Source: Anaeramoeba flamelloides (taxonomy: Eukaryota > Metamonada > Anaeramoebidae). Taken from it: DNA of 64,000 nt. This document shows positions 1 to 12,065 of the stretch, piece after piece. The notes beneath the pieces were generated by a model. It was given only the letters and a program-made list of their open reading frames with translations, searched no databases and was not told the DNA's origin. The position numbers and the translations under genes are program-made. Each line of letters opens with the position of its first letter. Position 1 is the stretch's first letter. Location: the NCBI GenBank assembly GCA_027625915.1, contig JANTQA010000015.1, positions 4,679,001-4,743,000 on the forward strand, read 5' to 3'.

Positions 1-1194
1 TAAGTGCCTTTGCTAATTCGGTGTGAGGGAATTCTTCGTCGTTGACGGATGGCTCGTCTTCGTAGACATCCAAAGCAAATTTGATTCCTTTTTCTTTGAC
101 GATTTGTGGGATACACGATTGATCAACAACACCACCTCTGGATGCGTTAATGAAAATCATTCCGTCTTTACATTTTCGAAACATTTCAAGGTTGAACATG
201 TGCTTTGTTTCCTCCGTTAAAACGGTGTGAAGGGTCATGACATCGGAAACCTCACATAATTTGTCAACGGATTCGATCCATTCAACTTCGAGCTTATCCA
301 TGGCTTCCTTTGGAACATATTTGTCATATGCCGCAACGACCATGCCAAGTCCTTTTGCTGCCTTGGCAACTAAACGACCAATATAGCCTAGACCAACAAT
401 ACCAAGTTTCCTTCCAAACAATCCTCTTGATTTGGTAAATTGCTTTTTGCACCATTTACCATCCTTAAGGATTGTTGTTGTCGAAAACAATTCACGATCA
501 GCGCAGATCATGTGTCCAATGACTAACTCAACAACAGCGTGTGAATTTGTTCCTATTGTAGACAATTTATTTATATGATATGAGATTATTTTTTTTTATT
601 TATTTTGTTGAATTTAAGAAAGACAAAAGCACAAAGTTGATTAAATTTGTTAAATTCAAAGAAAAAATATATTTGGGTTCGTTTCAAAAAATACAAGATT
701 AACAAAGAAAAAAAAAATAAAAGTAAAAGAAAAAAAAAAATATAATCAAATCAGAAGAAAAAATTTTCGAAAATGACTCTGGAGAATATTACTTTTCACA
801 AATTATTCCTGAAAAGTAAATATTTTTACTCTTTTTTTTTTCGAAAAATAAAAATAAGAAAAAAAGAAGAAAAAAAAAAAATAAACACGAAGGACTATTA
901 AAATCACGAAAATTTACCTGGACAATTACAAACAAAAATTCCGTTTTTAGTCGCAGCTTCGATATTAATGGTATCGACACCAGCACCGGCACGGATGATA
1001 ACCTTAAGTTTGGTGGCAGCTTTAATTGTTTCTTCTGTGACACGGGTTGATCTAACAACTAAAAAATTGGAGTCTCCAATTAATTCAGGTAATTTTTCAG
1101 CTGTGGCACCTGGGTTGTTGATGACTTCTCCAATTTCACCAAAGGTTTTGACAACGAAAGGATCAACTTTATCAGCAATAAAAAATTTGGTCAT
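1..1194 (-). CDS. D-3-phosphoglycerate dehydrogenase, short type, 5' part (2 exons, runs off window)
   Basis: Oxidises 3-phosphoglycerate to 3-phosphohydroxypyruvate with NAD, the first step of serine synthesis in the cytosol. Exon 1 is 918-1194 and exon 2 is 1-552, joined by a 365 bp GT-AG intron (553-917) that splits the Gly93 codon. The joined protein reads PGTNSHAVVEL across the junction, a family hallmark. Visible motifs: Rossmann GLGYIG (about 146-151) followed by Asp169, which favours NAD over NADP; the catalytic Arg in NASRGG (Arg231); and Glu259 in DVYEDEP. The catalytic His would lie beyond position 1. About 276 residues are in the window; spacing fits the roughly 300-residue form lacking a C-terminal ACT domain, though the true end is not seen. 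Start chosen at the first ATG, directly upstream of beta-strand 1. The related 2-hydroxyacid dehydrogenases are the alternative; the motifs favour PGDH. Confidence 0.94.
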
Positions 1195-3019
1195 ATTAAT
1201 TAGTTAATGAAGGATTATTTTTTTAAAAAAAAAAAAAAAGAAAAAAATTTTGTAAAAATAAAGTAGAGAAGAATAAAAAGAAATGAAAAATATTTATTTT
1301 CTTCTTCCTTTAAAATAAAAACATGAAAGGCTTTTTATTATTGTTGTTATTACAATTCCGTCTGTTTGTTAAACGAAGAAAAATTGTTTTTTTGAAAAAT
1401 AATTTTCTCTAATTTTTTTTAGAAGAAAAAAGAAAAGTCTCAAATTTCTGTAAGGAATTGGTAGAGCTGTTTTAAATCTGTTCTTTGAGAAAAAAAGTTG
1501 AAAATTTAATGTACTCTAAAATACAATTTTTTTATTTGGTTGCTTATTCACAAGCTTAACAGAAGTGTTTTTCAAAAACAAGGTTGTTGGATTTTTTGGA
1601 AAGGAGATTTGGTACAAAATAAAATTTACTTGAAGACTCCAAAAAAAAAGTTAATTGTGTGATTGTAATTCACGAAATTTTCAAAACAGACAAGTTCTGT
1701 GATTTGTTGTTGATTAAAAAATTCACAAGATCCTTAATAAATTTGTTGTTTTGCTTTTCAGTTAATATTTTTTTTCTCTTTTATTGTTGTTATGTTGAGA
1801 AAAAGTGTTAGTTATGATTTGGACCATTGTGGGTTTTCATGGATCTGTTCCCAAATTGAACTAGAAGCACAAATAAAAAACTTTTTTATTAATTTTGATG
1901 ACTTTTGATTTTTTTATTAATCAAAATCCTTCACTAACGATCGTTTCCCTTTCAAGTTTTTTAAATTTTTTTCAATACTAACCATTAAAAGTTTCAAACT
2001 TTTTTTTTCTCTTTTCGCAAAAGAAAAGTTTAGAAGTAAAGATAATGAAGAAAGAATTCTGATTAATTTTTTGGTCAATAAGGAATTTTCTTCAGGTTGG
2101 ATGGTTTTATGTTTTTATGTTTGTTTCAAAAGAAAGTCTTCGAATTTTTTTCTTTGTTAATTGTAATTTTCGTAAAAAATTTTGAACAAGTTTACCATTC
2201 TCTTGAAGAATTCCTGAAGGACAAGCTGTTTTCGACCATGTTAAACTCTCAGTTTTTGTTTTGAGGTTGTTGTTTGTCAAATAAATCCAAACAAAAACAT
2301 TTTAAGAATTTGATCTTGTTTGTTGTCCAAAAATGTGTCTAACTCTCTTTTCGGGAAATTATTCTTATCGAAATATTTTAAGGTTGTTTCTGAGAAAAAA
2401 AATTTTGAAAAAATTGTTCATGTTGCCAATCTTTGAAACACAAAGCTTTTTTTCTTTTTTTTTTTTCATTTTCAAAAAAAAGTTTTTAATAAGACAATGG
2501 ACAACAATAAGAAGAACAAAAAAGTTTTGGTAATTCGTTGTCTATTGAAATAATAGTCAAAGATCCCTCTTTTTCAAAAAATAGAAGAAATAGAATTTAA
2601 AAAAAAGTAAAACACTTACAACAAGTGACCTTTCCTATGAGTTTTTTTCATAAAAATTCTGAGAAAAGAGATTTCACATAACGACCTTTTAAAAAGCCAC
2701 AGCATTCTTTGTACCATTTCAAGTCCAATAGGTATCATTTTGTTGTTGGATTATCAAGAATTTAAAAATTATTATTTAGAATGGAAAAGACAAAGAAAAA
2801 AAAATGATTATTAGTAATTTCTTTTTTGGGGATTTTTAATGACACCAAGTTGATCACCCTGTGTTTGTGTTTGTGAGGATGTTGATTTTTTTTTTGTGGA
2901 TCTTGTCATTTGGAAAAATTTTATAAATACTTTTTTTCTTTTGAAAACTCCCTCAAAAATTTTGTTATGAATCTGAAGACAATAAGACTATTTATTGGAT
3001 GTATAATCTGTCACTCAAA
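1195..3019. other. intergenic, no gene seen
   Basis: A+T-rich DNA upstream of the phosphoglycerate dehydrogenase gene with many A and T homopolymers. Short open frames here are rich in Phe, Lys and Leu and show no domain. It presumably holds that gene's promoter and 5' leader, but I recognise no motif. Confidence 0.5.
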
Positions 3020-3243
3020 TCTTTCTTGATCAATAAATAGAACAAAATTTTCATTCCGCTTTCCACAAATTGTATTTTTTGATCAAACAATATTTCAAAT
3101 TTTTAATACCTTAAAAGAAACATAAGTTATTAATTTCCGTCTTTTTGGAATTTGTACTTTAATGGTTGATTTGAATTTTTGAGATGTGATTTTTTTATGG
3201 AAAATCAAATGAAAATTTTTATCATTTTATTATACAGTTAATA
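3020..3243. repeat. dispersed TIR element, family K, diverged copy 1
   Basis: About 220 bp related to 5047-5280 and 48428-48657. Shared blocks include GAACAAAATTTTCATTC near the left end and an inverted counterpart (AATGAAAATTTT type) near the right end. No coding capacity. Its ends are the most worn of the three copies, so it looks the oldest. Confidence 0.55.
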
Positions 3244-3831
3244 TTAATTATATTTCCTGGTCCCTAGTAGAATTTGATTGCTTTATTAATTTTGTGTTAA
3301 GAAATCGAACTTCAAATCTCCAAAATCAATTCAAAATGCTTTTAAAATTAATCCCAAAAAGATCATAACTTTTGCATTTGGAAGAAAATTCAAGAGAGGA
3401 AAATGGGGTATTTTAATAATAAAGGTATTTTGAGATATGTCTCTTTTTTCAATGGCAATTCCTGTTGAATAAAGGCCCAGTTAGTGGGAAACTTTGATTA
3501 TTTTGATATTTTTAGTAACATTTTAGAGTGTTTATAAAAGAAAGCAAGTGGATTATAAGGAAGAAACAAAACTTCAAAATCATGAGTAAAATTCAAACAA
3601 AAATAGGTTTAATGATTATGTAATGAATTATGTTGTTATCAAATACATGGAATAACACAAAACCTCTTCTTCAACCATCTTATAGTTTTTAGAAAGTCAA
3701 CAAAATCCCATAAAATTTGATTCGGTTAGATAAAAAGAAATTGTCTTCGAAAATTCAATAGTTCAAAATAATTTCCTTTGTAATTTCAATTGATAAATTT
3801 TGATAAATATTTCTAAAATTCTTTTATTTAG

Positions 3832-4110
3832 GACTTTTCGACATCCTAAAATATGCACAATTATACAGTAAAAGGGACAAAGTTAATAAATAGAAATACC
3901 AATTACATTCTTTATTTCTTTTAGGTGGCAACAAATATACATGAAATCAATGAAATCATAAAGAAAAAATCTACAAAATTTCAAAATAAAGTATTATATT
4001 ATTTTCCCAATAAAATTATATTGCAATTATCACGCCAATTATTGAAAAATATTGTTTACGTTTTTAAAAACCTTCCAAACAATGGAGGTACAATTGTAAA
4101 ACAAAAATAA
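3832..4110 (+). pseudogene. relic of a BTB-like repeat gene family, copy A
   Basis: The segment matches 10527-10850 read on the opposite strand, base for base over long runs, including a block after a TTTATTTAG acceptor-like site (3832-3867) and a 61-codon open stretch (3925-4110) beginning VATNIHEINEI. The partner begins LVINIYEINEI at the same place. In one frame the first block reads LFDILKYAQLY, resembling the helical part after a BTB fold; copy B carries a better BTB signature. The two blocks do not join in phase through the obvious GT-AG pair, so I treat this as a decayed gene. Function cannot be stated. Confidence 0.45.
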
Positions 4111-5046
4111 AAACACATTCTCAAGAAATCCAAGCAAGTACCCTATAAAAAATATTGAAAATGTTCTTTGATTATAAAAATCAATTTTCGTTCCAAGTAA
4201 TACATACAATTAACATAAATATTTATTTTTTATTCAGGATTCTTATTCACATTTTTCTTCGTACATATGAATAAATAAAACCTTATCATTTTTTTTTTTT
4301 CACTTTTATATTGTTGGGATTTTCTTTTTATTTAAACTTATATTAGCAACGTGTTGAAAAATATCCATTTTTTTTTTGGATCTTCTAAATGAAAATTCAA
4401 AATTTTTAACACCATTAAAACAATTTAATGAACCACAATAATACAATTTCAGTCAAATTTCAAATAATTTTGATTTTTGAAAAATATAAAAATCCTTTTT
4501 TATCTTTTAGTTTTTTGTTCTCCTTTCATTTTTTGAATTAGATAACTGATTTAGTTCAGATCAAAAAATTTTTTCAAAACAATTAATATTATGTTAAAGT
4601 TGAGTTCCCAACATAGAAGAACTTGGATAAAATTAGTTGATGTGTCTAACCCTTTGATCGATCAATATTCCTAATAGAATTTATACAAATTTTCTCATTC
4701 ATTTTTTTATTTTGCTCTCCACAAAATTTTTAAAATACCAATAATTTATTTGTATTGATAATTCTTTATTTTTTATTTTATAAGTATTGTAATTTACAAA
4801 TAACCGTTAAAAACACATTCAACAAATATTTTTAATTTTGTATTTATACCAGAACTGATTTTATAATATTATTCTTAAACAAAAATTAAATATTTTTATC
4901 TATGTTAAGTTTTTAAATCAGATTTTCGTATTTTATTCTCCTTTTCAGGTATTCTCATACCGATAAACCCTACCCCACCCACCCAAAAAAAAAAAAAAAT
5001 TAAATGAAATTAAAAATTCCAAAATAGAATAATAATAGGAAGATCA
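4111..5046. other. intergenic, no gene seen
   Basis: A/T-rich non-coding DNA. A short C-rich tract (CCCTACCCCACCCACCC, near 4969) next to poly(A) is the only compositional break. Confidence 0.4.
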
Positions 5047-5280
5047 TCTATTACTATTTGTTTCAAAATAAATGGAACAAAATTTTCATACAGCTTACCA
5101 AAAAAAGATTTTCAAAATTAGGTAACATTTTCAACTTTTAATTTCTTTGAACAAGCCGAAATAATCAATTTACCTTTTTAGAATTGGGGCTTTTGATGAT
5201 TTATTTTGATTCTTGAGAGGTGATTTTTTTGGAAAGCTTAATGAAAATTTAAATTTTTTCTTTTTCAATCAACAGTAAAA
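5047..5280. repeat. dispersed TIR element, family K, copy 2
   Basis: About 230 bp with imperfect terminal inverted repeats. The left arm has AAATGGAACAAAATTTTC then CAGCTTACC; the right arm has GGAAAGCTTAATGAAAATTT, its reverse. It matches 48428-48657 along its whole length and 3020-3243 more weakly. No coding sequence. Likely a MITE, a non-autonomous DNA transposon; no target duplication is clear. Confidence 0.65.
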
Positions 5281-6233
5281 TAAAATTGAGCTGGATAATA
5301 AAACCTCGGGAAAACAATTCATGTGGGTGATATCTTTATGACTGCATCTAAAAAACCAAATTAAAGCCCATATTCTATTAATAACCCACTCCTTCATATT
5401 TTCTGTTTTAAAATTTGTTAATTCTCTTTTCATATATACATTTTACACCAAATTAATTGTAATTCTAAAATTTAATAAATAGTGTTTATTTTTTACATAT
5501 TTTGATCCCATTTTATTCATTATCAATAGAACATATCATGCAACTTTCATTGTAAACTCGGATAATATTTCATTAAATATAACTGCAAAATCAACTGATA
5601 TTGAAACAGATTTAATTTTATTCTAATAAAAGTTGTTTTCAAAAATAGTTCAAAATTGGATTTATTTTTTATTCTCATATTTACCCTTGAAAAAAAAAAA
5701 AAAAATGAATGTACTGCTCACATATGAAGAGAATTTAGAAGATATGAAATTAAACTAGAAATAAAAGGATAAATGCCCCCTTAATTTATAAAGATTTTGT
5801 TTCCAAGATTGTTGTATAATGATCATACAGGAAATTTATCAACACACTTTAGAATATTTGCTGTCTAATATATCTCAAATTAAGATGTAAAAAAAAAAAA
5901 AAAACACAACAAATATAAATGATTTACATAATATAAACACACTTATTTATCTCAATTACAATCAATATGAAAAAATTTCTTTTCAATTTTTATTATTTTT
6001 ATTTTTTTTTTCTATTCTACATTTTTTTTTTTTTGTTGTGAACATTCGATTTCAACCAATAATTTTTGATATTATAAGATTTTTTAAAATGATAAAAATA
6101 AACGTACCAACCAACCATTTTCATTATAAGTCACTGATTTATCCACTTCAAAATTCCATCTTTAACAATAAAATATTCAGTAAAAATAAACCCTTAACCA
6201 TAAGAAAAGTTGTAAAAATACAATATTTTTATT
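5281..6233. other. intergenic, no gene seen
   Basis: A/T-rich DNA with several poly(A) runs of 14-16 bases. The 67-codon open frame near 6038-6241 overlaps the left arm of a hairpin element and has no recognisable domain. Confidence 0.4.
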
Positions 6234-6667
6234 TTTTATGATATTACCATTGTGGAAAACAAGTAACATGGTTGTTCATTGGGAACATTAATAGAAAATT
6301 CAAAGTAAGATCAATTAAAAAAAGAATAAATAAATAAATAAAGACAAAATCAAGTATTCAGTATAATATCATTTGTTTTTAATACTATCCCTTTGGGTAT
6401 GGTTTTTTCTTTGATTGATCAAAAATTAAAAATTTGTTAAAAAAATCGACTATTTTTGCTATCTCCAATAATACGGCAACAATTTAGATAAATCAAGTAG
6501 ATTTAAATTGTATTTGTTGGATTGGTTGAAAATAATCTTATGGATTATTATTTGAAGTTTATTGGTTTCTTCTTTACATTGATTTTACTTTTCATTTTCA
6601 GGTTCTATTAATGTTCCCAATGAAAAACCGTGTTTCATTTTTTTCCAAAACGGTAATATTTATAAAA
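6234..6667. repeat. long inverted-repeat (hairpin) element
   Basis: Left arm 6234-6297 and right arm 6602-6667 are reverse complements over about 65 bp, with 22 consecutive perfect bases (6275-6296 against 6603-6624; core CATTGGGAACATTAATAG). Arms end near TTTTTAT..ATATTACC. The 300 bp between them has no gene. Likely a MITE or foldback element; I see no second copy in the window. Confidence 0.75.
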
Positions 6668-7086
6668 ACAAAAAATGTCAGGCATTTTCAAGTCAAAATA
6701 ATAAAGAGAATTGATGAAGTGGGTGTATTAATCCCAAATAATAAGTAGATAAACTATTGCCAATTTCCAACAAAGCCACCAAACCAAAGCATTATCTCGA
6801 AAGGAAAGAAATATCACATAGATACAAAATAATCAATTATCCCTATCAACATCTCGAAACTTTATTATTGAGCGTAAAATAAATTTTGAAATAAATAAAA
6901 TCAATTTATTAAATAATAAGCCTATCACTCATTATTATTTTTTGAGAAAAAGATAAAATAAATTTAAGAATTAACATTAGCAAAAGCAAGAAATAAAAAA
7001 CATAAAAAAGACAGAAAAGAGATAAAATCTAAAAAAAAATTAATAAAAATAAATAGAAAGAGTAGTTTATTTGATGTTCTAAAATT
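6668..7086. other. intergenic, 3' flank of the nurim-like gene
   Basis: Non-coding A/T-rich DNA containing the presumed 3' untranslated region of the gene on the minus strand. No other feature seen. Confidence 0.4.
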
Positions 7087-7884
7087 TTAATACTTTTTTT
7101 TTTTAATTCTTTGGTTGTAGAGTTTATAAGGGTTTTTATTCCAAAGATATTGAATTGAAGAAAGCATGAAGTGTTGGCCATTTTTGATATCTTCTGATGA
7201 CGAAAAGGAGGAAGTTAGCAGGTAAAGGGCCACTCCACCAGCAAAAAGAATTCGATCAATCGACATGGTTCTGGCAGCAAAGAGGATCAACACGGGACCA
7301 AAGAAGATGGGGCTGTTGTCTTGTACTAAGATCCGTTGAAGGTGGTTTGTTTGGTTCTTGGTGTTCGACTGGAAAAGCCTCTGGAAAGTTTTGCTAAAGT
7401 CAAATAAGGTTGCAGAGTAATACAGCGGCAATTGGATCAAAACAAAGAGCCATCCGAAAAAAAACATCAATTTAAACCAAAAGACTGATTGCAATTGCCA
7501 AATTGGCGAGACTAGCAGTGGATCAAGTGGAACCCAAAATGAAATCAAGGTATAGAAATTGATTAATCCAAAAAAGGTTGCAGCTTTTTTTAAAAATTGA
7601 TCTTTTCGGAGCGATCTTGGCAGTAAATATTTAAAAGAATGGGTTAATTCAAATATTTGAATGAGGAAAAAGAATAACAATAATAAGCCATCCCATAATA
7701 GCACACGTTTTGTTGTTGTTAGGAATTTATTAAAAATTTGTGATGGGTTGAAAATGATAAATGGTAATTTCATAATTGCCGAGCTTGGTGTTAAAAAATG
7801 GAAAAGATTGTAACACAGAAAGAGTGCCGAACTGAAAATTAGGAGTGTAAGTGTTTTATTTAAAAAATTGATCAAAGGAGCCAT
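7087..7884 (-). CDS. nurim/NnrU-like multi-pass membrane protein
   Basis: Single-exon 265-residue protein with five or six hydrophobic segments and little else. Length and segment order resemble animal nurim (about 262 residues), an inner-nuclear-membrane protein of the NnrU/isoprenylcysteine-methyltransferase-like fold. Local likeness includes LLWDGLLLLFF in the second segment, FWVPLDPLLVSPIW before the third, and MSIDRILFAGGVALYLLTSS followed by an acidic SSSEDIK turn near the C terminus, where nurim has a DRLLL..LYLGL..DL pattern. The C terminus is basic (RIKKKKY), facing cytosol or nucleoplasm. The start is the only ATG before the first membrane segment. Function is inferred from fold only; another small polytopic ER/nuclear membrane protein is possible. 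Confidence 0.6.
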   Translation of the reverse strand: MAPLINFLNKTLTLLIFSSALFLCYNLFHFLTPSSAIMKLPFIIFNPSQIFNKFLTTTKRVLLWDGLLLLFFFLIQIFELTHSFKYLLPRSLRKDQFLKKAATFFGLINFYTLISFWVPLDPLLVSPIWQLQSVFWFKLMFFFGWLFVLIQLPLYYSATLFDFSKTFQRLFQSNTKNQTNHLQRILVQDNSPIFFGPVLILFAARTMSIDRILFAGGVALYLLTSSFSSSEDIKNGQHFMLSSIQYLWNKNPYKLYNQRIKKKKY

Positions 7885-8802
7885 TGTGATTTTTGTGAGT
7901 TAACAAAAAAAGAAAAAATGATTTTTTTAAAGTTTTAAATTCAGAAGAATTATTTTTAAATTCCTTTTACTTTTCAGATGAAAGATAACAAGACAGAAAA
8001 GTAATATAGATAAAAAATAATCTGGGCAACACAAAGAATTACGGTGTTTTTTATGAAAGATCATTGATTAATCTTTTAATTGTTTTTCGATTAAAATCAA
8101 AGAGTATTGGTATTTTTTTTTTTTTTTAATAAAATAACGGATAGATTGATCTTTTTTTTTTTTTCAAACTAGATCTCGAGCAGATTTTTATTTTCTAAAA
8201 GAAATGAATAATTTAATAATGTTATGGTAAACAATAAACATCAATTTTTATTCAATTTCGAATCTAATACTCTTCTTGAACCAACAGCACAATCTTTTAT
8301 TTTTAGTGATCAATATTCTTCAACATTTTTTGCCATTTGAAATTAACTATTTTTTGGAGATTTTGTTCGAAAATTTCTCATTTAAAAATATTTACATAAA
8401 TTTCCGAACATCTTTTAATTCTTTCAACAGTTGTCTTATATCTGTTGGGTATACCCCAATTAATTAAATTTACCTTTTAAAGTACCAAAATTACTTTGAT
8501 ATCTTTCTCAATAGCCTCACTTTTTTTGAGGTATAAAAAACTGTTAAATAATAAAAAAATCCGATTGTAACTAATCAATTAACTCCTGAATAGGATACAA
8601 TTTATTACTGTTTTAAAAATCTGACTTTAAAATAACCTAACGTGCTTTTTTCTTATTGGTTTGTCTTTAAAAACATGTCACAGAAATATAAACACACCAA
8701 CCAATACTTTTCTTTTTAGTTGGTATTTCATTTCTTGAACAACCTTACTTTATTTGTTCAAAAAAATCATTTTTTTTATTTAGAATTTTTATTTTATCAG
8801 AA
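7885..8802. other. divergent intergenic region
   Basis: Lies between the head-to-head nurim-like (-) and VASt (+) genes, so both promoters should be here. An open stretch near 8276-8467 has no domain. I looked for a GRAM-domain exon for the VASt gene and did not see one. Confidence 0.45.
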
Positions 8803-11800
8803 ATGGAACATACAAGAGAATTAAAAAAGAAATTTGACTGTTCAACTGTTGAATTCTTTAATCAATACTTTTCTTATGGGTTCACTTTAAACTTTCTCAA
8901 AGAATGTGGAAACGAAGAAATAAGTATCACTCAGTGGGATCTTGATAAAGAGAGAATAATCACTTATAAAAACAAATCCTTTTCTTCAACCATTTTTCAA
9001 GCATTCAACGCAAAGAATATTACTCAAGAAAAACAAAGCTATTCCGTTGAAGATGAAACAAATTATATTGTTAAATCTAATTTTCAGATTAAAGGAACAA
9101 ATGAAGAATCGTTTTTAATACAAACAACCTATAAAGTAAGATTTCATTTTAAAATACCTTCTTTTTTACATTAAAACAAAAAAAAATTTCTTTTTGTTTG
9201 AGAATTTTCTGAATAGTGTTTTGGTTTGCGATTCTTTTATTTTATTCTCTTCCATGTAGTTTTTCAATTTGAGATCTTTTTTTTCTTTTTGTTTGAGAAT
9301 TTTCTTTGTAGTAACATAAAAAAATAGACTTCTTTTTTGAAAAATTTTGGATTTTTTTGAACAGCAAAACTGATTTTTTCTCATTGATTAAATTATTTTG
9401 ATCAAAGACATTCAATTTAGCAAACTAAATATCTTAAACAAACAACACCTCAGTTTAATACTTTTGAATAAATTCCGACTTTTTTCTTTTTGCTTCTTCT
9501 AAAAATTAAAAGATTTTTTTTTTACTTACCTAAAAGAAGAAAAAATATTCAAAATCAAATGTAAAGTACCATTTCAACACACAAAGAAGGACTTTGGTTT
9601 GGGAAAATAATACCGGAATTTGAATATCAAATACAAAAAATTTTCACTTCACTTTCTTTTTTTCAATACAAATCAATTTCAGCACTGAGAATATAAATGA
9701 TCTGAATTTGAGGCTATTTTTGAAGGAAACTTTTATTAAAATAAAATGGAAATTGATTTAAAAGCAATTGATTTTTTTAATAAAATCAAATGAATCATCA
9801 TTGAAATAGCCAATGGAAGTTACCTGGAAATTCCAATGAAATTTTTGAAAAATATTTGAAATATAAACAAAATTAAATGAAAACCAAAAGGAAATTTATA
9901 TGAAAAATAAATGAAAATTTATTGAAATTTCAAATGATATTTATTATTTTTTTTTGATTGTTTAAGATGAGAAAAGAGAAACACCAATATTAGAAATAGA
10001 GAAAAAGAAGAAAAAAAAAAAAATAGAAAAAAGGAAAAAAGATAGTAACAGAAATAAAACAGTAAAAAAGTTTTTAGACCCAATCATTAAAAAAAATATT
10101 CTAAACTCATTACTTCCCCAAGTTTTTGCTTCTTGAATAACCTCACATTTATTATAATACAAGGTATTTCCATTTATTATTTTATTTGGAATTTTAGTAA
10201 CACTTTTTATTTATAGATATTTTTTTGTTGTTGCGAGGAAAAAAAAAAAAAAAAAAAACAAAAGCAAACGAAAAAGACCAAAAATTAAGTCAAATGTTTA
10301 TTACACTATTATTTGAATGCTAACAAAAAACAAATCTCAAAAAGAAAAATAAAGAATAAAAAAATGAAAAATTTATTTTTTCTTCAAACTTTAAGACAGA
10401 CTGAATAACTCCATTGGCTAAAAAATTCAACATTTGTGTCAATTGTAAACAGTAACTTAAATGAAAAGTGATTTTTACAATTAATAAACATTTTCGACTT
10501 TTTTACACAACGTTTAAACGTCTTTATTAAGAGCTTTGATTTATTCCAACATCCCAATTGTACTTGAGTTGTTTGATAAGGTGATGAACATCCAAATGAA
10601 TGTCTTTCAAGATTTGTAGTGATAATTTCAATACAATTTTATTGGAAAAATAATTTAATAATTTTAATTGAGATTTTGTAAATTTTTTCTTTGAGATTTC
10701 ATTGATTTCATATATATTTATTACCAGGTGAAAGAAATAAAGATTGTAAGATGCATTTCTATTTATTATCTCGACCCCCCCCCTTTTACTGTATATTCAT
10801 GCATATTTTGGGATGACGAAAAATCCTAAACGAAAGAAATTTTGGATAATTGAAAAAACAATAATATTCTGAAAATTTATCCCATTTAAATTTCAAATAC
10901 TATTCAGTAAAAAAAAAATTAAGAAATCGATTTTGTACATGTGGAACAGCAAACAATAAAAAAAAATAAATTAACAATTGTTATAAAATAACCCCCCCCC
11001 CCCAACAACAATCCATACAGACATCTTATTTTGAGTAAAAATAGTTTAGACCAAATTGGTTTAAGGAATATCCTAATTTCATGACCAGCGAATATTACTT
11101 TGATGACCAACAACACATTTGTGAACTTAAAAGAATGATGAGCCAATAGATTTTTTTAAAATTGAAAATTTTAGATTTTTTTTCTAAATTTTTTGCTTTG
11201 GAAAAAACCATTTTCATAATCCAAATTCAAAATTTCCTTAAAAAAAAAAAAAACAAACTACTAAAAAAAAAAAATCCTCTTGATTCCACCCCATTTTCCA
11301 CCCCATTTACAAATAGAATAGAGATTGGTGTACTTTTATCAATAATATTTTATGATAAAGTAAAGGGCAAGTGAAGTAAGAGGAAAACAAAATTAATTTG
11401 AATTTACCTTTGTTTTGCTTGAGAATTTCGAAAAAGTTTTGGATCAATAAATGTTTTTTTAATTTTCATAAGAAAACAAAAAAAAACAAAACTTGCAATA
11501 TTTTGGGGTTTCTAGAATTTGGTAACTTTTAAATCATTTTTATAGAATATTATATCATATTTTAACCCGCCAGAGAACATAAAATAAGCACAGTCCTTAA
11601 GAACAGATATTAATTTCAAAACCTTGAAACAGCTTTCCAGTAATGTTTAAAACCAAAAACTTGAATCACCAATCAAATATATACCCCTTAGCACCCCCCT
11701 GATTGACCTAAATTTCATCAAGTTTAAAAGAAAAAATTTAAATTGATATTGATGTGCTAATATTTTTTTTTTATTATTTACCTTTAATCCAGATTTTAAT

Positions 11801-12024
11801 TATAATAAAAAGTCAAAATCGTTCAAAGATAAAGTAGTTAATGTTATTGTATTTTTTTTTTTTGATATTGGAAAAAAAAAATTATTATTCATTTTTGCAA
11901 TTTTTTTTAAAGATTTATATTTTTATTTTTAAAATTAAAATTTTTTACAACAATAATAGTAATTCAAAACACAATACATTGGTTTATGAATAATAACCAT
12001 CAAAAAAACGTTGTTAATTTTATG

Positions 12025-12065
<41 letters not shown>

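Noticed and set aside
23-220. Plus-strand frames over the dehydrogenase exons (23-220, 968-1207)
   Set aside because: Shadows of strongly conserved minus-strand exons.
3832-3867. Exon RHPKIC joined by GT-AG splicing to 3925-4110
   Set aside because: Splice sites are attractive but phases do not match the downstream open frame; kept only as part of a relic.
7197-7397. Plus-strand frame with GC-richer composition
   Set aside because: Antisense shadow of the nurim-like gene.
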